A stretch of 64,000 bases of DNA from assembly GCF_018918185.1 (NCBI RefSeq), contig NZ_JAHLPZ010000001.1, positions 248,001 through 312,000 of the forward strand, read 5' to 3'. The stretch comes from Eubacterium sp. MSJ-21. GTDB taxonomy: Bacteria > Bacillota > Clostridia > Lachnospirales > Lachnospiraceae. Shown here piece by piece: positions 44,436 to 52,207 of this stretch. Position numbers and translations under genes: made by a program. Position 1 is the stretch's first letter. Every line of letters begins with the position of its first letter. The notes beneath the pieces were generated by a model, which was given only the letters and a program-made list of their open reading frames with translations, did not search any database and was not told the DNA's origin.

Positions 44436-45776
44436 TTATACCTGCTGTAATTTCCCGTGTTTCTTCATCCATACAAATGCTCCCACGCAGATAATAACCG
44501 AAAGCATGGATCCGGCAGGGGCTGCAAGTCCCATCGGGAACAGGGTATCTGCGAAGAACTTCGAGGCCAGATACGAACCCGGTACACGCAGACAGATGAT
44601 CGCAATCATATTGTGGATGAATCCGATGTAGGATTTACCGTATGCACAGAAGTATCCGCTGAAACAGAAATGGATACCGGCTAATGCACAGTCGATGATA
44701 TAGCCACGCAGATATTGTGAGCCAAGCACGACAACCGTAGCGTCCTTCGTGAAGATGCCGACGATACTTGCGGTAATCAGCTCGCCGATGATTGCAACGA
44801 TTATCCCATAGGTAAATGTAATCAAGATGGCATAGTTCAGCGTCTTCGATGCACGGTCATGCTTGCCGGCACCGATATTTTGTGCGGCAAGTGCAGAGAC
44901 GGTTGCAAGCATCGAAGATGGCACGATGAAGAGGGCACTGATCACCTTCTCGACGATACCGACAGCGGCGGCATCATTTAAGCCACGGCTGTTTGCGATA
45001 ACGGTGATAATGATAAATGCAATCTGGATACAGCCATCCTGAATCGCAACCGGGATACCGATTTTTAAGATCTCGCCGAGCACAGCACGGCTTGGGATGA
45101 AATCCTGTTTGCAAAGCTTGATGCCAAGCTTCTTTTTCTTTGTCATGAGCAAAGAGATCATGACACTCAGTGTCTGAGCGAGTGTCGTGCCAAGTGCGGC
45201 TCCGGCAGCACCCATATGGAGAACTCCCATAAATACATAGTCGAGCGCGATATTTGCCGCGCAGGCAATCGCGATAAAATACATCGGACTTTTCGAGTCG
45301 CCCATACCACGGAAGATGGAAGCGATGATATTATAAGCTGTAATAAACGGAATTCCGATAAAGCAGATCGTCAGGTACCGGATCGAACCCTCGATTGCTT
45401 CGGCCGGTGTCTGAATCAGTAACACGATCGGTCTTACAAGCAGCAACAGAATAATTGTCAATACGATGGAAAGTCCCATGAACAAGGTTACGGAGTTCCC
45501 AACTGTTTTTGCAATTTCATCCTTATGCCTGGCACCGACGGCACGCCCGATCATAACGGTAGAGCCCATCGCCAGACCAACGATCATGACGGTCAGCATG
45601 TGCATGACCTGACTGCCGTTTGCGACAGCGGTCGTACTTTCGGTTCCGTTGAACTGCCCGATGATGAACAGATCCGCCATACCATATAATGTCTGTAAAA
45701 AATAAGAAAAAAGATATGGAAGCGCAAAATATAAAATCGTCTTGAATACGCTTCCGGTTGTCAGATTTTTTTCCAT
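44436..45776 (-). CDS. MATE family efflux pump
   Basis: A 446-residue membrane protein with twelve helices, the standard MATE length and topology. The N-terminal FKTILYFALPYLFSYFLQTL and the GMADLFIIGQFNG loop are typical of the DinF/MepA-like branch. Such pumps expel cationic drugs in exchange for Na+ or H+. It is first in a minus-strand operon with the MerR regulator, under a MerR-type promoter. Confidence 0.92.
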   Translation of the reverse strand: MEKNLTTGSVFKTILYFALPYLFSYFLQTLYGMADLFIIGQFNGTESTTAVANGSQVMHMLTVMIVGLAMGSTVMIGRAVGARHKDEIAKTVGNSVTLFMGLSIVLTIILLLLVRPIVLLIQTPAEAIEGSIRYLTICFIGIPFITAYNIIASIFRGMGDSKSPMYFIAIACAANIALDYVFMGVLHMGAAGAALGTTLAQTLSVMISLLMTKKKKLGIKLCKQDFIPSRAVLGEILKIGIPVAIQDGCIQIAFIIITVIANSRGLNDAAAVGIVEKVISALFIVPSSMLATVSALAAQNIGAGKHDRASKTLNYAILITFTYGIIVAIIGELITASIVGIFTKDATVVVLGSQYLRGYIIDCALAGIHFCFSGYFCAYGKSYIGFIHNMIAIICLRVPGSYLASKFFADTLFPMGLAAPAGSMLSVIICVGAFVWMKKHGKLQQV

Positions 45777-45821
45777 AGTAAATAAAGCCTCCTACGAAGT
45801 CTTTTTCAACCCCCGCATCCC

Positions 45822-45852
45822 ATATTAAACCTTACAACGATTGTAAGGTCAA
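45822..45852 (-). promoter_or_regulatory. MerR-type promoter of the MATE operon
   Basis: On the minus strand TTGACC (45852-45847) and TAATAT (45827-45822) are separated by 19 bp, longer than the optimal 17. The spacer is almost filled by the 19-bp dyad CCTTACAACGATTGTAAGG (45830-45848). This is the classical layout activated by DNA-twisting MerR family proteins; the regulator is encoded in the same operon. Confidence 0.88.
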
Positions 45853-45893
45853 TGCCAATCATGCATAAAAATTGAAAAAAATTAACTTTTTAT

Positions 45894-45946
45894 ACAAAAA
45901 ATGCATTGTATTGCAAAAAAAACGCGTCTTTCGTTGCATTTTTTGT
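45894..45946. promoter_or_regulatory. Inverted repeat upstream of the amino-acid ABC operon
   Basis: ACAAAAAATGCA (45894-45905) and TGCATTTTTTGT (45935-45946) are perfect inverse copies 29 bp apart, upstream of a -10-like TATATT at 45957-45962. They may be paired operator sites for the importer operon starting at 45997, or fold as a hairpin. Confidence 0.5.
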
Positions 45947-45996
45947 CGCAGGATGCTATATTAAATCGTAAATGTGAAGAAAGGAAGTAAAATATT

Positions 45997-46857
45997 ATGA
46001 AACTTAAGAAGTTAGTAGCAATTACATTGTCTGCAGTTATGTGCATGGCAGCACTGACAGGATGTGGTGGAAAGAGCGATTCTGCAAAGAAAACTGCCAA
46101 GGTTATCGAGGTAGATCTGACCGATGAGCAGTATGCATTCGGTGTAGATAAGGATCAGCCGGATTTATTAAAGGAAGTAAACCAGTTTGTTGCAGACATG
46201 AAGTCTGATGGAACATTTGACGAGATCTGCAACCGTTATTTTGGTGATGGTACTCCGGTTCCTGTAAAGTCAGCAGCTTATGACGAGAGCAAGGATCAGT
46301 TGGTAGTAGCAACAAACGCTGCATTTGAGCCATTTGAGTATATGGATGGTGAGAACTATGTTGGTATTGATATGGAGATTGCAAAGGCACTTGCAGATAA
46401 GCTTGGCAAGGAGCTTGTAATCCAGAACATGGATTTCGATGCCGTATGTCTCTCTGTTGGCCAGCACAAGTGTGATGTTGCCATGGCAGGTCTTACAATC
46501 AAGCCGGACCGTGAAGAGTATGTAGCATTCTCTGATCCATATTATAGCGCATCACAGAGGCTTATCACATTGTCTACAGATACAGAGTTCGATGCCTGCA
46601 AGACAGCTGACGATGTAAACAAGATTCTTGAGGCAAAGGGTTCTGACTTAAAGATCGGTTTCCAGAACGGTACAACCGGTCAGTTCTACTGTGAAGGTGA
46701 TGACGACTGGGGATTCCCGGGACTGAAGATGGAGTCTAAGGGTTACAAGAATGGTTCCCTTGCAGTACAGGATCTGTTAAATGGAAACATCAATTACGTA
46801 ATCATCGATTCCGATCCTGCTGAGAGCATTACATCATCTATCAATAAGATGCAGTAA
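45997..46857 (+). CDS. Amino-acid ABC transporter substrate-binding lipoprotein, circularly permuted
   Basis: A 286-residue lipoprotein (lipobox LTGC, about residue 23) of the polar amino-acid binding family (SBP_bac_3). The order of parts is unusual. The segment that normally ends such proteins (LTDEQYAFGVDKDQPDLLKE to SDGTFDEICNRYF) comes first, at about residues 40-82. The normal N-terminal start (VVATNAAFEPFEYMDGENYV) follows at about residue 103, and the chain stops after the hinge crossing at YVIIDSDPAE. Together all parts of one domain are present once. It heads an importer operon with a permease and an ATPase. Confidence 0.9.
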   Translation: MKLKKLVAITLSAVMCMAALTGCGGKSDSAKKTAKVIEVDLTDEQYAFGVDKDQPDLLKEVNQFVADMKSDGTFDEICNRYFGDGTPVPVKSAAYDESKDQLVVATNAAFEPFEYMDGENYVGIDMEIAKALADKLGKELVIQNMDFDAVCLSVGQHKCDVAMAGLTIKPDREEYVAFSDPYYSASQRLITLSTDTEFDACKTADDVNKILEAKGSDLKIGFQNGTTGQFYCEGDDDWGFPGLKMESKGYKNGSLAVQDLLNGNINYVIIDSDPAESITSSINKMQ

Positions 46858-46880
46858 TTTGAGGAACGAAAGGATATTTC

Positions 46881-47591
46881 ATGGGAAATATAGGAACTAA
46901 AATAGACAAATTCATAGAAATATTCATCAATAACCGTGGGTATGTAAAAGTATTAGAGGGCTTGAAGAATACGCTGGTGATTGCCGTCATCGGTCTCATC
47001 ATCGGTGTTGTGATCGGTACCTTGATCGCGACGGTGCGTGTGATTCCGAAGTATAAGCGTCTGCCGCGTGTCTTAGATGCCATCTGCCGGTTTTACGTCG
47101 GATTGTTCCGTGGAACTCCTATGGTTGTACAGTTGTTGGTATTTTATTATGTATTGCTGCCTCTGATGGATGCACATATGACAGGCGTACAGGTATCTAT
47201 TATGGTATTTGGCTTAAACAGTGGTGCATACATCTCCGAGATCATGCGAAGCGGTATCCTCTCCGTAGATCCGGGACAGATGGAAGGTGGACGTGCGATG
47301 GGCTTGAGCTTTGCGACAACTATGCGCAAGATCGTCATTCCACAGGCAGTCAAGAATATCCTGCCAACACTTGGAAATGAATTTATATCGTTGATCAAGG
47401 AAACTTCCGTAGTCAGCTTTGTCGGTGCTTCAGATTTATATGTGGCATTCAACTTCATCGGAAGCAACAGCTACGAGTTCATGATTCCATATCTGGTTAT
47501 GGCAATCATCTACATCGTGCTTGTCCTGCTGATCAGCTTTGGAATTAAAATGATGGAAAGGAGCCTGAGAAAGAGTGATAGAAGTCATTGA
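46881..47591 (+). CDS. Amino-acid ABC transporter permease (HisM/GlnP type)
   Basis: A 236-residue permease with five or six helices. The N-terminal [20 protein letters not shown] and the EAA loop region ([21 protein letters not shown]) are typical of polar amino-acid importers. AACGAAAGGA lies upstream. It overlaps the ATPase gene by 17 bp. With one permease gene, a homodimer is expected. Confidence 0.94.
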   Translation: MGNIGTKIDKFIEIFINNRGYVKVLEGLKNTLVIAVIGLIIGVVIGTLIATVRVIPKYKRLPRVLDAICRFYVGLFRGTPMVVQLLVFYYVLLPLMDAHMTGVQVSIMVFGLNSGAYISEIMRSGILSVDPGQMEGGRAMGLSFATTMRKIVIPQAVKNILPTLGNEFISLIKETSVVSFVGASDLYVAFNFIGSNSYEFMIPYLVMAIIYIVLVLLISFGIKMMERSLRKSDRSH

Positions 47592-48402
47592 TCTTGAAAA
47601 ACATTTTGGTGACAATGAAGTCTTGAAAGGCATCAACGTCACTGTGGACAAGGGCGACATTATGGTTGTCATCGGTCCTTCCGGCTCCGGTAAGAGTACA
47701 TTTTTGCGCTGCCTGAACTGTATGGAAGATCCAACAGGTGGACAGATCATCTTCAATGGTGTCGATATCGCAGACCCAAAGGTTGATATCAATATCCACC
47801 GCCGCCGTATGGGAATGGTGTTCCAGCATTTTAATCTGTACAATAATAAGACAGTCATCCAGAACATCATGCTTGCACCGGTCTATGTACAGTGCCAGGA
47901 TCTTAAAAAAGCGAAACGCCACAACCGGTTCCTTCCGCTTACAAACCTGTTCCGCAAGGAGAAGCAGGAGAAAATCGAAATCACAACGACCAAGGCAAAG
48001 ATTGTAGCGGAAGCGAAAGAAAAAGCAGAAGATCTGCTGAAGAGAATCGGACTGTTAGACAAGGCAGACGTATATCCGTCTACGCTTTCCGGCGGACAGA
48101 AGCAGCGTGTGGCAATCGTGCGTGCACTTGCAATGAATCCGGATGTGATTCTGTTCGACGAGCCAACCTCCGCACTTGATCCGGAGATGGTAGGCGAGGT
48201 ATTGGATTTGATGAAGGCAGTTGCGAAGGACGGCATGACGATGATCATCGTTACCCACGAGATGGGATTTGCAAAGGAAGTTGCAAACAAAGTCTTATTC
48301 ATCGACGACGGTCAGATCTTAGAATCCGGCACACCGGAAGAGTTCTTTGGGAATCCAAAGAACCCAAGACTGAAGGAATTCCTGTCGAAGGTGTTGTCGT
48401 AA
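47575..48402 (+). CDS. Amino-acid ABC transporter ATP-binding protein with insertion
   Basis: A 275-residue GlnQ-type ATPase: Walker [11 protein letters not shown]-loop [12 protein letters not shown], signature [14 protein letters not shown], Walker [13 protein letters not shown], switch VTHEMG. The usual length is about 240-245. The extra 30 or so residues lie in one basic insertion between the Q-loop and the helical signature domain (about residues 105-140, [20 protein letters not shown]). The start is GTG 47575 after AAGGAG, inside the permease gene. It drives amino-acid uptake. Confidence 0.94.
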   Translation: MIEVIDLEKHFGDNEVLKGINVTVDKGDIMVVIGPSGSGKSTFLRCLNCMEDPTGGQIIFNGVDIADPKVDINIHRRRMGMVFQHFNLYNNKTVIQNIMLAPVYVQCQDLKKAKRHNRFLPLTNLFRKEKQEKIEITTTKAKIVAEAKEKAEDLLKRIGLLDKADVYPSTLSGGQKQRVAIVRALAMNPDVILFDEPTSALDPEMVGEVLDLMKAVAKDGMTMIIVTHEMGFAKEVANKVLFIDDGQILESGTPEEFFGNPKNPRLKEFLSKVLS

Positions 48403-48420
48403 TTATAATTTTAGAAAAAA

Positions 48421-48460
48421 TACATCGACATCGAAAAATAAGATGTCGGTGTATTTTTTT
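48421..48460 (+). terminator. Terminator of the amino-acid importer operon
   Basis: TACATCGACATC (48421-48432) pairs with GATGTCGGTGTA (48442-48453), one G-T pair, 9-nt loop, followed by T7. Confidence 0.93.
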
Positions 48461-48519
48461 GCTAAAATATATATAGAAGACACATGGTATGTGTATGATA
48501 AAGAAAAAAGTAACTATGA

Positions 48520-48790
48520 AATTGGCTATTTACGATATCATATATTTCATATTTGTTTTATGGATATATACGATATGTATGGAGCTTAGAAGTTCTTAAT
48601 GTTCTGTAATTATATCAGCCATGTTTGAACACGATGTTCAAACAAGCCGCCACTGAGCCATGGATGGCGAATTGGCGGCGGTGGCGGATGGTGTGAATAT
48701 GTAAATCAGAACATTTAGAACTTCTTAGCTACAATACATTGTATATATCCATGAAACTAAATTGAAATATATGTAGAGCCAATGCCAATT
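48520..48790 (+). mobile_element. Dispersed inverted-repeat element, copy 2
   Basis: About 270 bp bounded by AATTGGCT and AGCCAATGCCAATT. The arms are imperfect inverted repeats about 85 nt long (through GAAGTTCTTAATGTTCTG and its inverse near 48709-48726). The core 48620-48681 is identical to the other copies except one base against copy 1. The arms have diverged more than the core between copies but stay self-complementary. It ends 17 bp before a response regulator start. Confidence 0.8.
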
Positions 48791-48807
48791 AGAAAAGGGG
48801 AGAACTT

Positions 48808-49485
48808 ATGTACCAGATACTTTTAGTGGAGGACGACAAATCCATACGGGAGGTCATCGCCGACTACATCGACGAGAAGGGAAAAGACACGATGCGCCTG
48901 ACACTCGCCGAGGACGGAAAAGCCTGCGAGGGCGCACTTGAACGCCGGACGTTTGACCTGATCCTGCTCGATGTGATGCTTCCGGATACCGATGGGTTTA
49001 CGCTCTGCAGGATGATACGAAAAAAGAATATGGTTCCGATCGTCTTTCTGACCGCAAAGGGAAGCGAGGAGGATATTCTCTGGGGCTACGGACTTGGCTG
49101 TGACGACTATATCGTAAAACCATTTTCGCTGGCGACACTCTATGTGAAGATACTTGCCATCCTGCGGCGGACAAAGCAGGAGAACCAGAAAGAGACGATT
49201 ACCTGTGGCGCGATTCGGATGGACAAGCAGAGCTGTCAGGTATTTGTGAAGGAACGGGAAGTACAGTTGCAGAACAAGCAGTATGAGATCCTGCGATTCC
49301 TGTTGGAACATAAAAATGTTGTATGGTCGAGGGATGCCCTGCTAAACCATATCTGGGGCTATGATTACATTGGCGTTGACCGTGTGGTAGACAACCAGAT
49401 CAAGAAGCTTCGAAAAGCACTTGGGGAGGAAGGAAAGCGGATTCAGACGGTGGTAGGCAAGGGGTATAAAATATCGGACGTGTAG
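48808..49485 (+). CDS. OmpR-family response regulator
   Basis: A 225-residue regulator: receiver domain with phospho-acceptor Asp in DLILLDVMLPDTDG, acidic pair EDDKS, and lysine in DDYIVKPFS; then a winged-helix DNA-binding domain (ILRFLLEHKNVVWSRDALLN, then VGKGYKISDV). AAAGGGGAG precedes the ATG. It is followed by a histidine kinase and, after a hairpin, an FtsX-type ABC exporter, which it probably controls. The linker between domains is normal. Confidence 0.94.
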   Translation: MYQILLVEDDKSIREVIADYIDEKGKDTMRLTLAEDGKACEGALERRTFDLILLDVMLPDTDGFTLCRMIRKKNMVPIVFLTAKGSEEDILWGYGLGCDDYIVKPFSLATLYVKILAILRRTKQENQKETITCGAIRMDKQSCQVFVKEREVQLQNKQYEILRFLLEHKNVVWSRDALLNHIWGYDYIGVDRVVDNQIKKLRKALGEEGKRIQTVVGKGYKISDV

Positions 49486-49576
49486 CCATGTGTGAAAACA
49501 GGAAAATTATAGTTGGTATTTTATCTGATGTCTGCTCAGGCAAAACAGACGCAGATAAGAAAATGGAGGGATGCAT

Positions 49577-51364
49577 ATGAAGTTTACGATATTACCGGAT
49601 TTTGAAGCACGAAAAAAAGAGCGGGTGGTGCGCAGGCAGAAGCGTATACAGCGAAAAGAGATACGGCAAGGCCGGAAGAACTACCGGTATCTGAAGCGGA
49701 AGAAGTTCTGGCAGGTGTGGCTGGAACGGTTTGTCCTTGTGCTTCTGATTCTTGGAATGGGTGGTGCATGGTATTTTAGGACCGTGGTGCAGGATACGGA
49801 GGATAATGCGGAATTTGAGATGGATCAAAGTCAGGAAATTATTCAGACTTATGTCCAGAGGCGGTATGAAGAACTGATTGCGATGGGAATGAAGTCCGGA
49901 AAAGAGTTCGATGATCAGATGGGCGCGTATATGTACCGTATGATTCCGAGCAGATTGATGGGCGCGTATGGCGTATCTGCAGCGGCAGCGGCGATCTATA
50001 ATGAAAATGGAGAGCTTCTAACCGACAGCAGTCCACGGTTTTATCTGTACTGTGACCGGTATGAACCGGTAGGAGACGAGAACGATCATACAGTGAATCT
50101 ATATCAGTCTTATTATACATGTGCACAGGAGCTGTCGGATGAATTTCTTCAGGATTATAACGACTATTTTCTCTATGGCAACATTGAAAATGGAGAACGA
50201 ATGGAATTTGGAGATTTTTATGTAGATGAAGAGAAACGACAGTTTTATTTCAGTACCGTTTCTTGTTTAGAACAAGGGAAAGTGGTGAAAACCTATGATT
50301 TTACACCGGAGCATGTAGAGGGAATGGAAAAAGTACAGGAAACGTATGACTACTGGACGAGAGAAGGAACACGCTGGTACCCGGTTCTTGGAATGCGGTC
50401 GGCGGAAATCACAGAGCTTCTGCAGTTTGCATATGATGTGTATGATGATTACAAGGATGACAAACAGTTAAGAGGTGCCGGTGTGACAGCAGAGCGGGGA
50501 TACTTCGCAAAGACATATGCACAATATAACGTGATAGAAGTGAGCAATCTGAATAATAGCAATCCGGAATATACGGTTGTGTTTGCGTATAACTATGATT
50601 TCCTTCAGGCAAATCGTGGCTTTGTACAGAAGCTTGTAATCTGCCTGTCCCTTGCAATCCTGCTTATCAGTTTTCTATGGTCGCGGTTTACCTACGTGCG
50701 GCTTAAGGCAAGGTATGAGCTTGAAGATTATCAGCGGAATCTCACGAATGCAATGGCGCATGATCTGAAGAGTCCACTGATGATATTATCCGGTATGGCT
50801 GAAAATCTGAAAGAAAATGTGCATACGGAAAAGCGTGAATATTATGCGGAGGAGATGCTGAAAAATATCGCGGACATGAACCGTATGATTGAGCAGTCTC
50901 TTGGATTCTCGAAGCTTAGCCAGACAGAGCGGCTTGGCAGAAAGACAGAGGTCGATATGCGCGCACAGACGGACGCATTGATCGGGAAATACAAGGAGCT
51001 TGCGGAGGCACATGGACAGCATATTTCCGTGTCCGGTGAGGGGCAGATGCGCGGAAATGAGGCGATGCTCCGGCAGATGATCGATAATCTGCTGCAGAAT
51101 GCGATCCTGCACGGAGAAGAAGATGGACAGATTGAGATCAACATTGGAAATGGTACATATCAGATTCAGAATACTTACATGGGCTCCCTTACGACGGAGG
51201 ACGCGAAGAAGCTTCTAAAACCATATGCCAAGGAGGAAGACCGGAAACGGACAGGCGGACATGGACTGGGACTTTCCATTGTGCATGAGATCGTGAAGCT
51301 GCACGGCGGTAAGCTTCATCTGAAGGTGGAAGAAGGTATGTTTCAAGTAGAAATTAAAATATGA
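49577..51364 (+). CDS. Sensor histidine kinase
   Basis: About 595 residues. A basic N-terminus of about 45 residues, a membrane helix (about 47-68), an extracytoplasmic domain of about 290 residues, a second helix (about 358-378), then the kinase: H-box AMAHDLKSPLMI, N-box NLLQNAILHGEED, G-box GGHGLGLSIVHE. No HAMP domain is evident. The large sensor domain differs from intramembrane-sensing BceS-type kinases. ATG 49577 is preferred over 49571 because GGAGG is then correctly spaced. Partner of the upstream regulator. Confidence 0.92.
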   Translation: MKFTILPDFEARKKERVVRRQKRIQRKEIRQGRKNYRYLKRKKFWQVWLERFVLVLLILGMGGAWYFRTVVQDTEDNAEFEMDQSQEIIQTYVQRRYEELIAMGMKSGKEFDDQMGAYMYRMIPSRLMGAYGVSAAAAAIYNENGELLTDSSPRFYLYCDRYEPVGDENDHTVNLYQSYYTCAQELSDEFLQDYNDYFLYGNIENGERMEFGDFYVDEEKRQFYFSTVSCLEQGKVVKTYDFTPEHVEGMEKVQETYDYWTREGTRWYPVLGMRSAEITELLQFAYDVYDDYKDDKQLRGAGVTAERGYFAKTYAQYNVIEVSNLNNSNPEYTVVFAYNYDFLQANRGFVQKLVICLSLAILLISFLWSRFTYVRLKARYELEDYQRNLTNAMAHDLKSPLMILSGMAENLKENVHTEKREYYAEEMLKNIADMNRMIEQSLGFSKLSQTERLGRKTEVDMRAQTDALIGKYKELAEAHGQHISVSGEGQMRGNEAMLRQMIDNLLQNAILHGEEDGQIEINIGNGTYQIQNTYMGSLTTEDAKKLLKPYAKEEDRKRTGGHGLGLSIVHEIVKLHGGKLHLKVEEGMFQVEIKI

Positions 51365-51409
51365 TAAATAGTATCATATGAATAGCTTTTCATATGTAAG
51401 GGAACATGC

Positions 51410-51454
51410 TATAATCGGCAGTAGTTAGTAAAAACTAACTACTGCCGGTTTTTT
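51410..51454 (+). promoter_or_regulatory. TATAAT box abutting a perfect 14-bp inverted repeat
   Basis: TATAAT (51410-51415) is followed without a gap by CGGCAGTAGTTAGT (51416-51429), AAAA, and its exact inverse (51434-51447), then GTTTTTT. It can be read as a terminator for the two-component genes, as a start-site operator for the ABC operon, or both. The inner AGTTAGT/ACTAACT resembles a dyad near 32381. Confidence 0.7.
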
Positions 51455-51487
51455 GCATTATATAAAAGAGAAATGGAGGATAAATTT

Positions 51488-52207
51488 ATGAGTGGTACAG
51501 GGAAAAAGACCATTGTTGAATTTCAGGATGTCGTAAAAACTTATGGAGAAGGAGAGGCATTGCAGTATGCCAACAACCATGTGAGTTTTACGATTGAGGA
51601 AGGCGAGTTTGTTGTCATCCTCGGTCAGTCCGGAGCCGGGAAGTCAACCGTATTGAATATGCTTGGCGGCATGGATCTGCCGACATCGGGTAAGGTTCTG
51701 ATCGATGGCGAGGAAGTATCGGCGATGAACGATAAGCAATTGTCAGATTTCCGTGCACGTAAGATCGGATTTATCTTTCAGTTTTATAATCTGATCCCAA
51801 GCCTGACGGTACGGGAAAATGTTGCTCTTACCAAAAGCATTGTGAAAGATGCTGCGGATCCGGACGAGATGCTTGCGGCGGTTGGACTTGCCAATCATAA
51901 GGATAAATTTCCATCTCAGTTATCCGGCGGCGAACAGCAGCGTGTATCGATTGCGCGTGCGCTTTCCAAGAAGCCACGTATCATCCTTGGCGATGAGCCG
52001 ACCGGTGCACTTGATTCTGAGACGGGTGTGATCGTGTTATCGCTCTTGCAGAAGCAGAGCCGCGAGGGAAAGAATACTGTCATCTTAGTTACGCACAATG
52101 CGGATATCGCACAGTGTGCAGACAAGGTCATCCGTATGAAAAACGGAAAGATCCGTGAAGTGATCACGAACGAACACCCGCTTGCAGTTGAGGAGGTGGA
52201 GTGGTAA
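51488..52207 (+). CDS. ABC transporter ATP-binding protein (LolD/MacB type)
   Basis: A 239-residue ATPase with Walker A GQSGAGKST, Q-loop FQFYNLIPSLTV, signature LSGGEQQRVSIARA, Walker B IILGDEPTGALD, switch VTHNA. ATG 51488 follows GGAGGA at the right distance. It resembles the ATPase at 31247. Its stop overlaps the permease start (TAATG). With the preceding two-component genes it forms a sensing-and-export module common in Firmicutes. Confidence 0.94.
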   Translation: MSGTGKKTIVEFQDVVKTYGEGEALQYANNHVSFTIEEGEFVVILGQSGAGKSTVLNMLGGMDLPTSGKVLIDGEEVSAMNDKQLSDFRARKIGFIFQFYNLIPSLTVRENVALTKSIVKDAADPDEMLAAVGLANHKDKFPSQLSGGEQQRVSIARALSKKPRIILGDEPTGALDSETGVIVLSLLQKQSREGKNTVILVTHNADIAQCADKVIRMKNGKIREVITNEHPLAVEEVEW

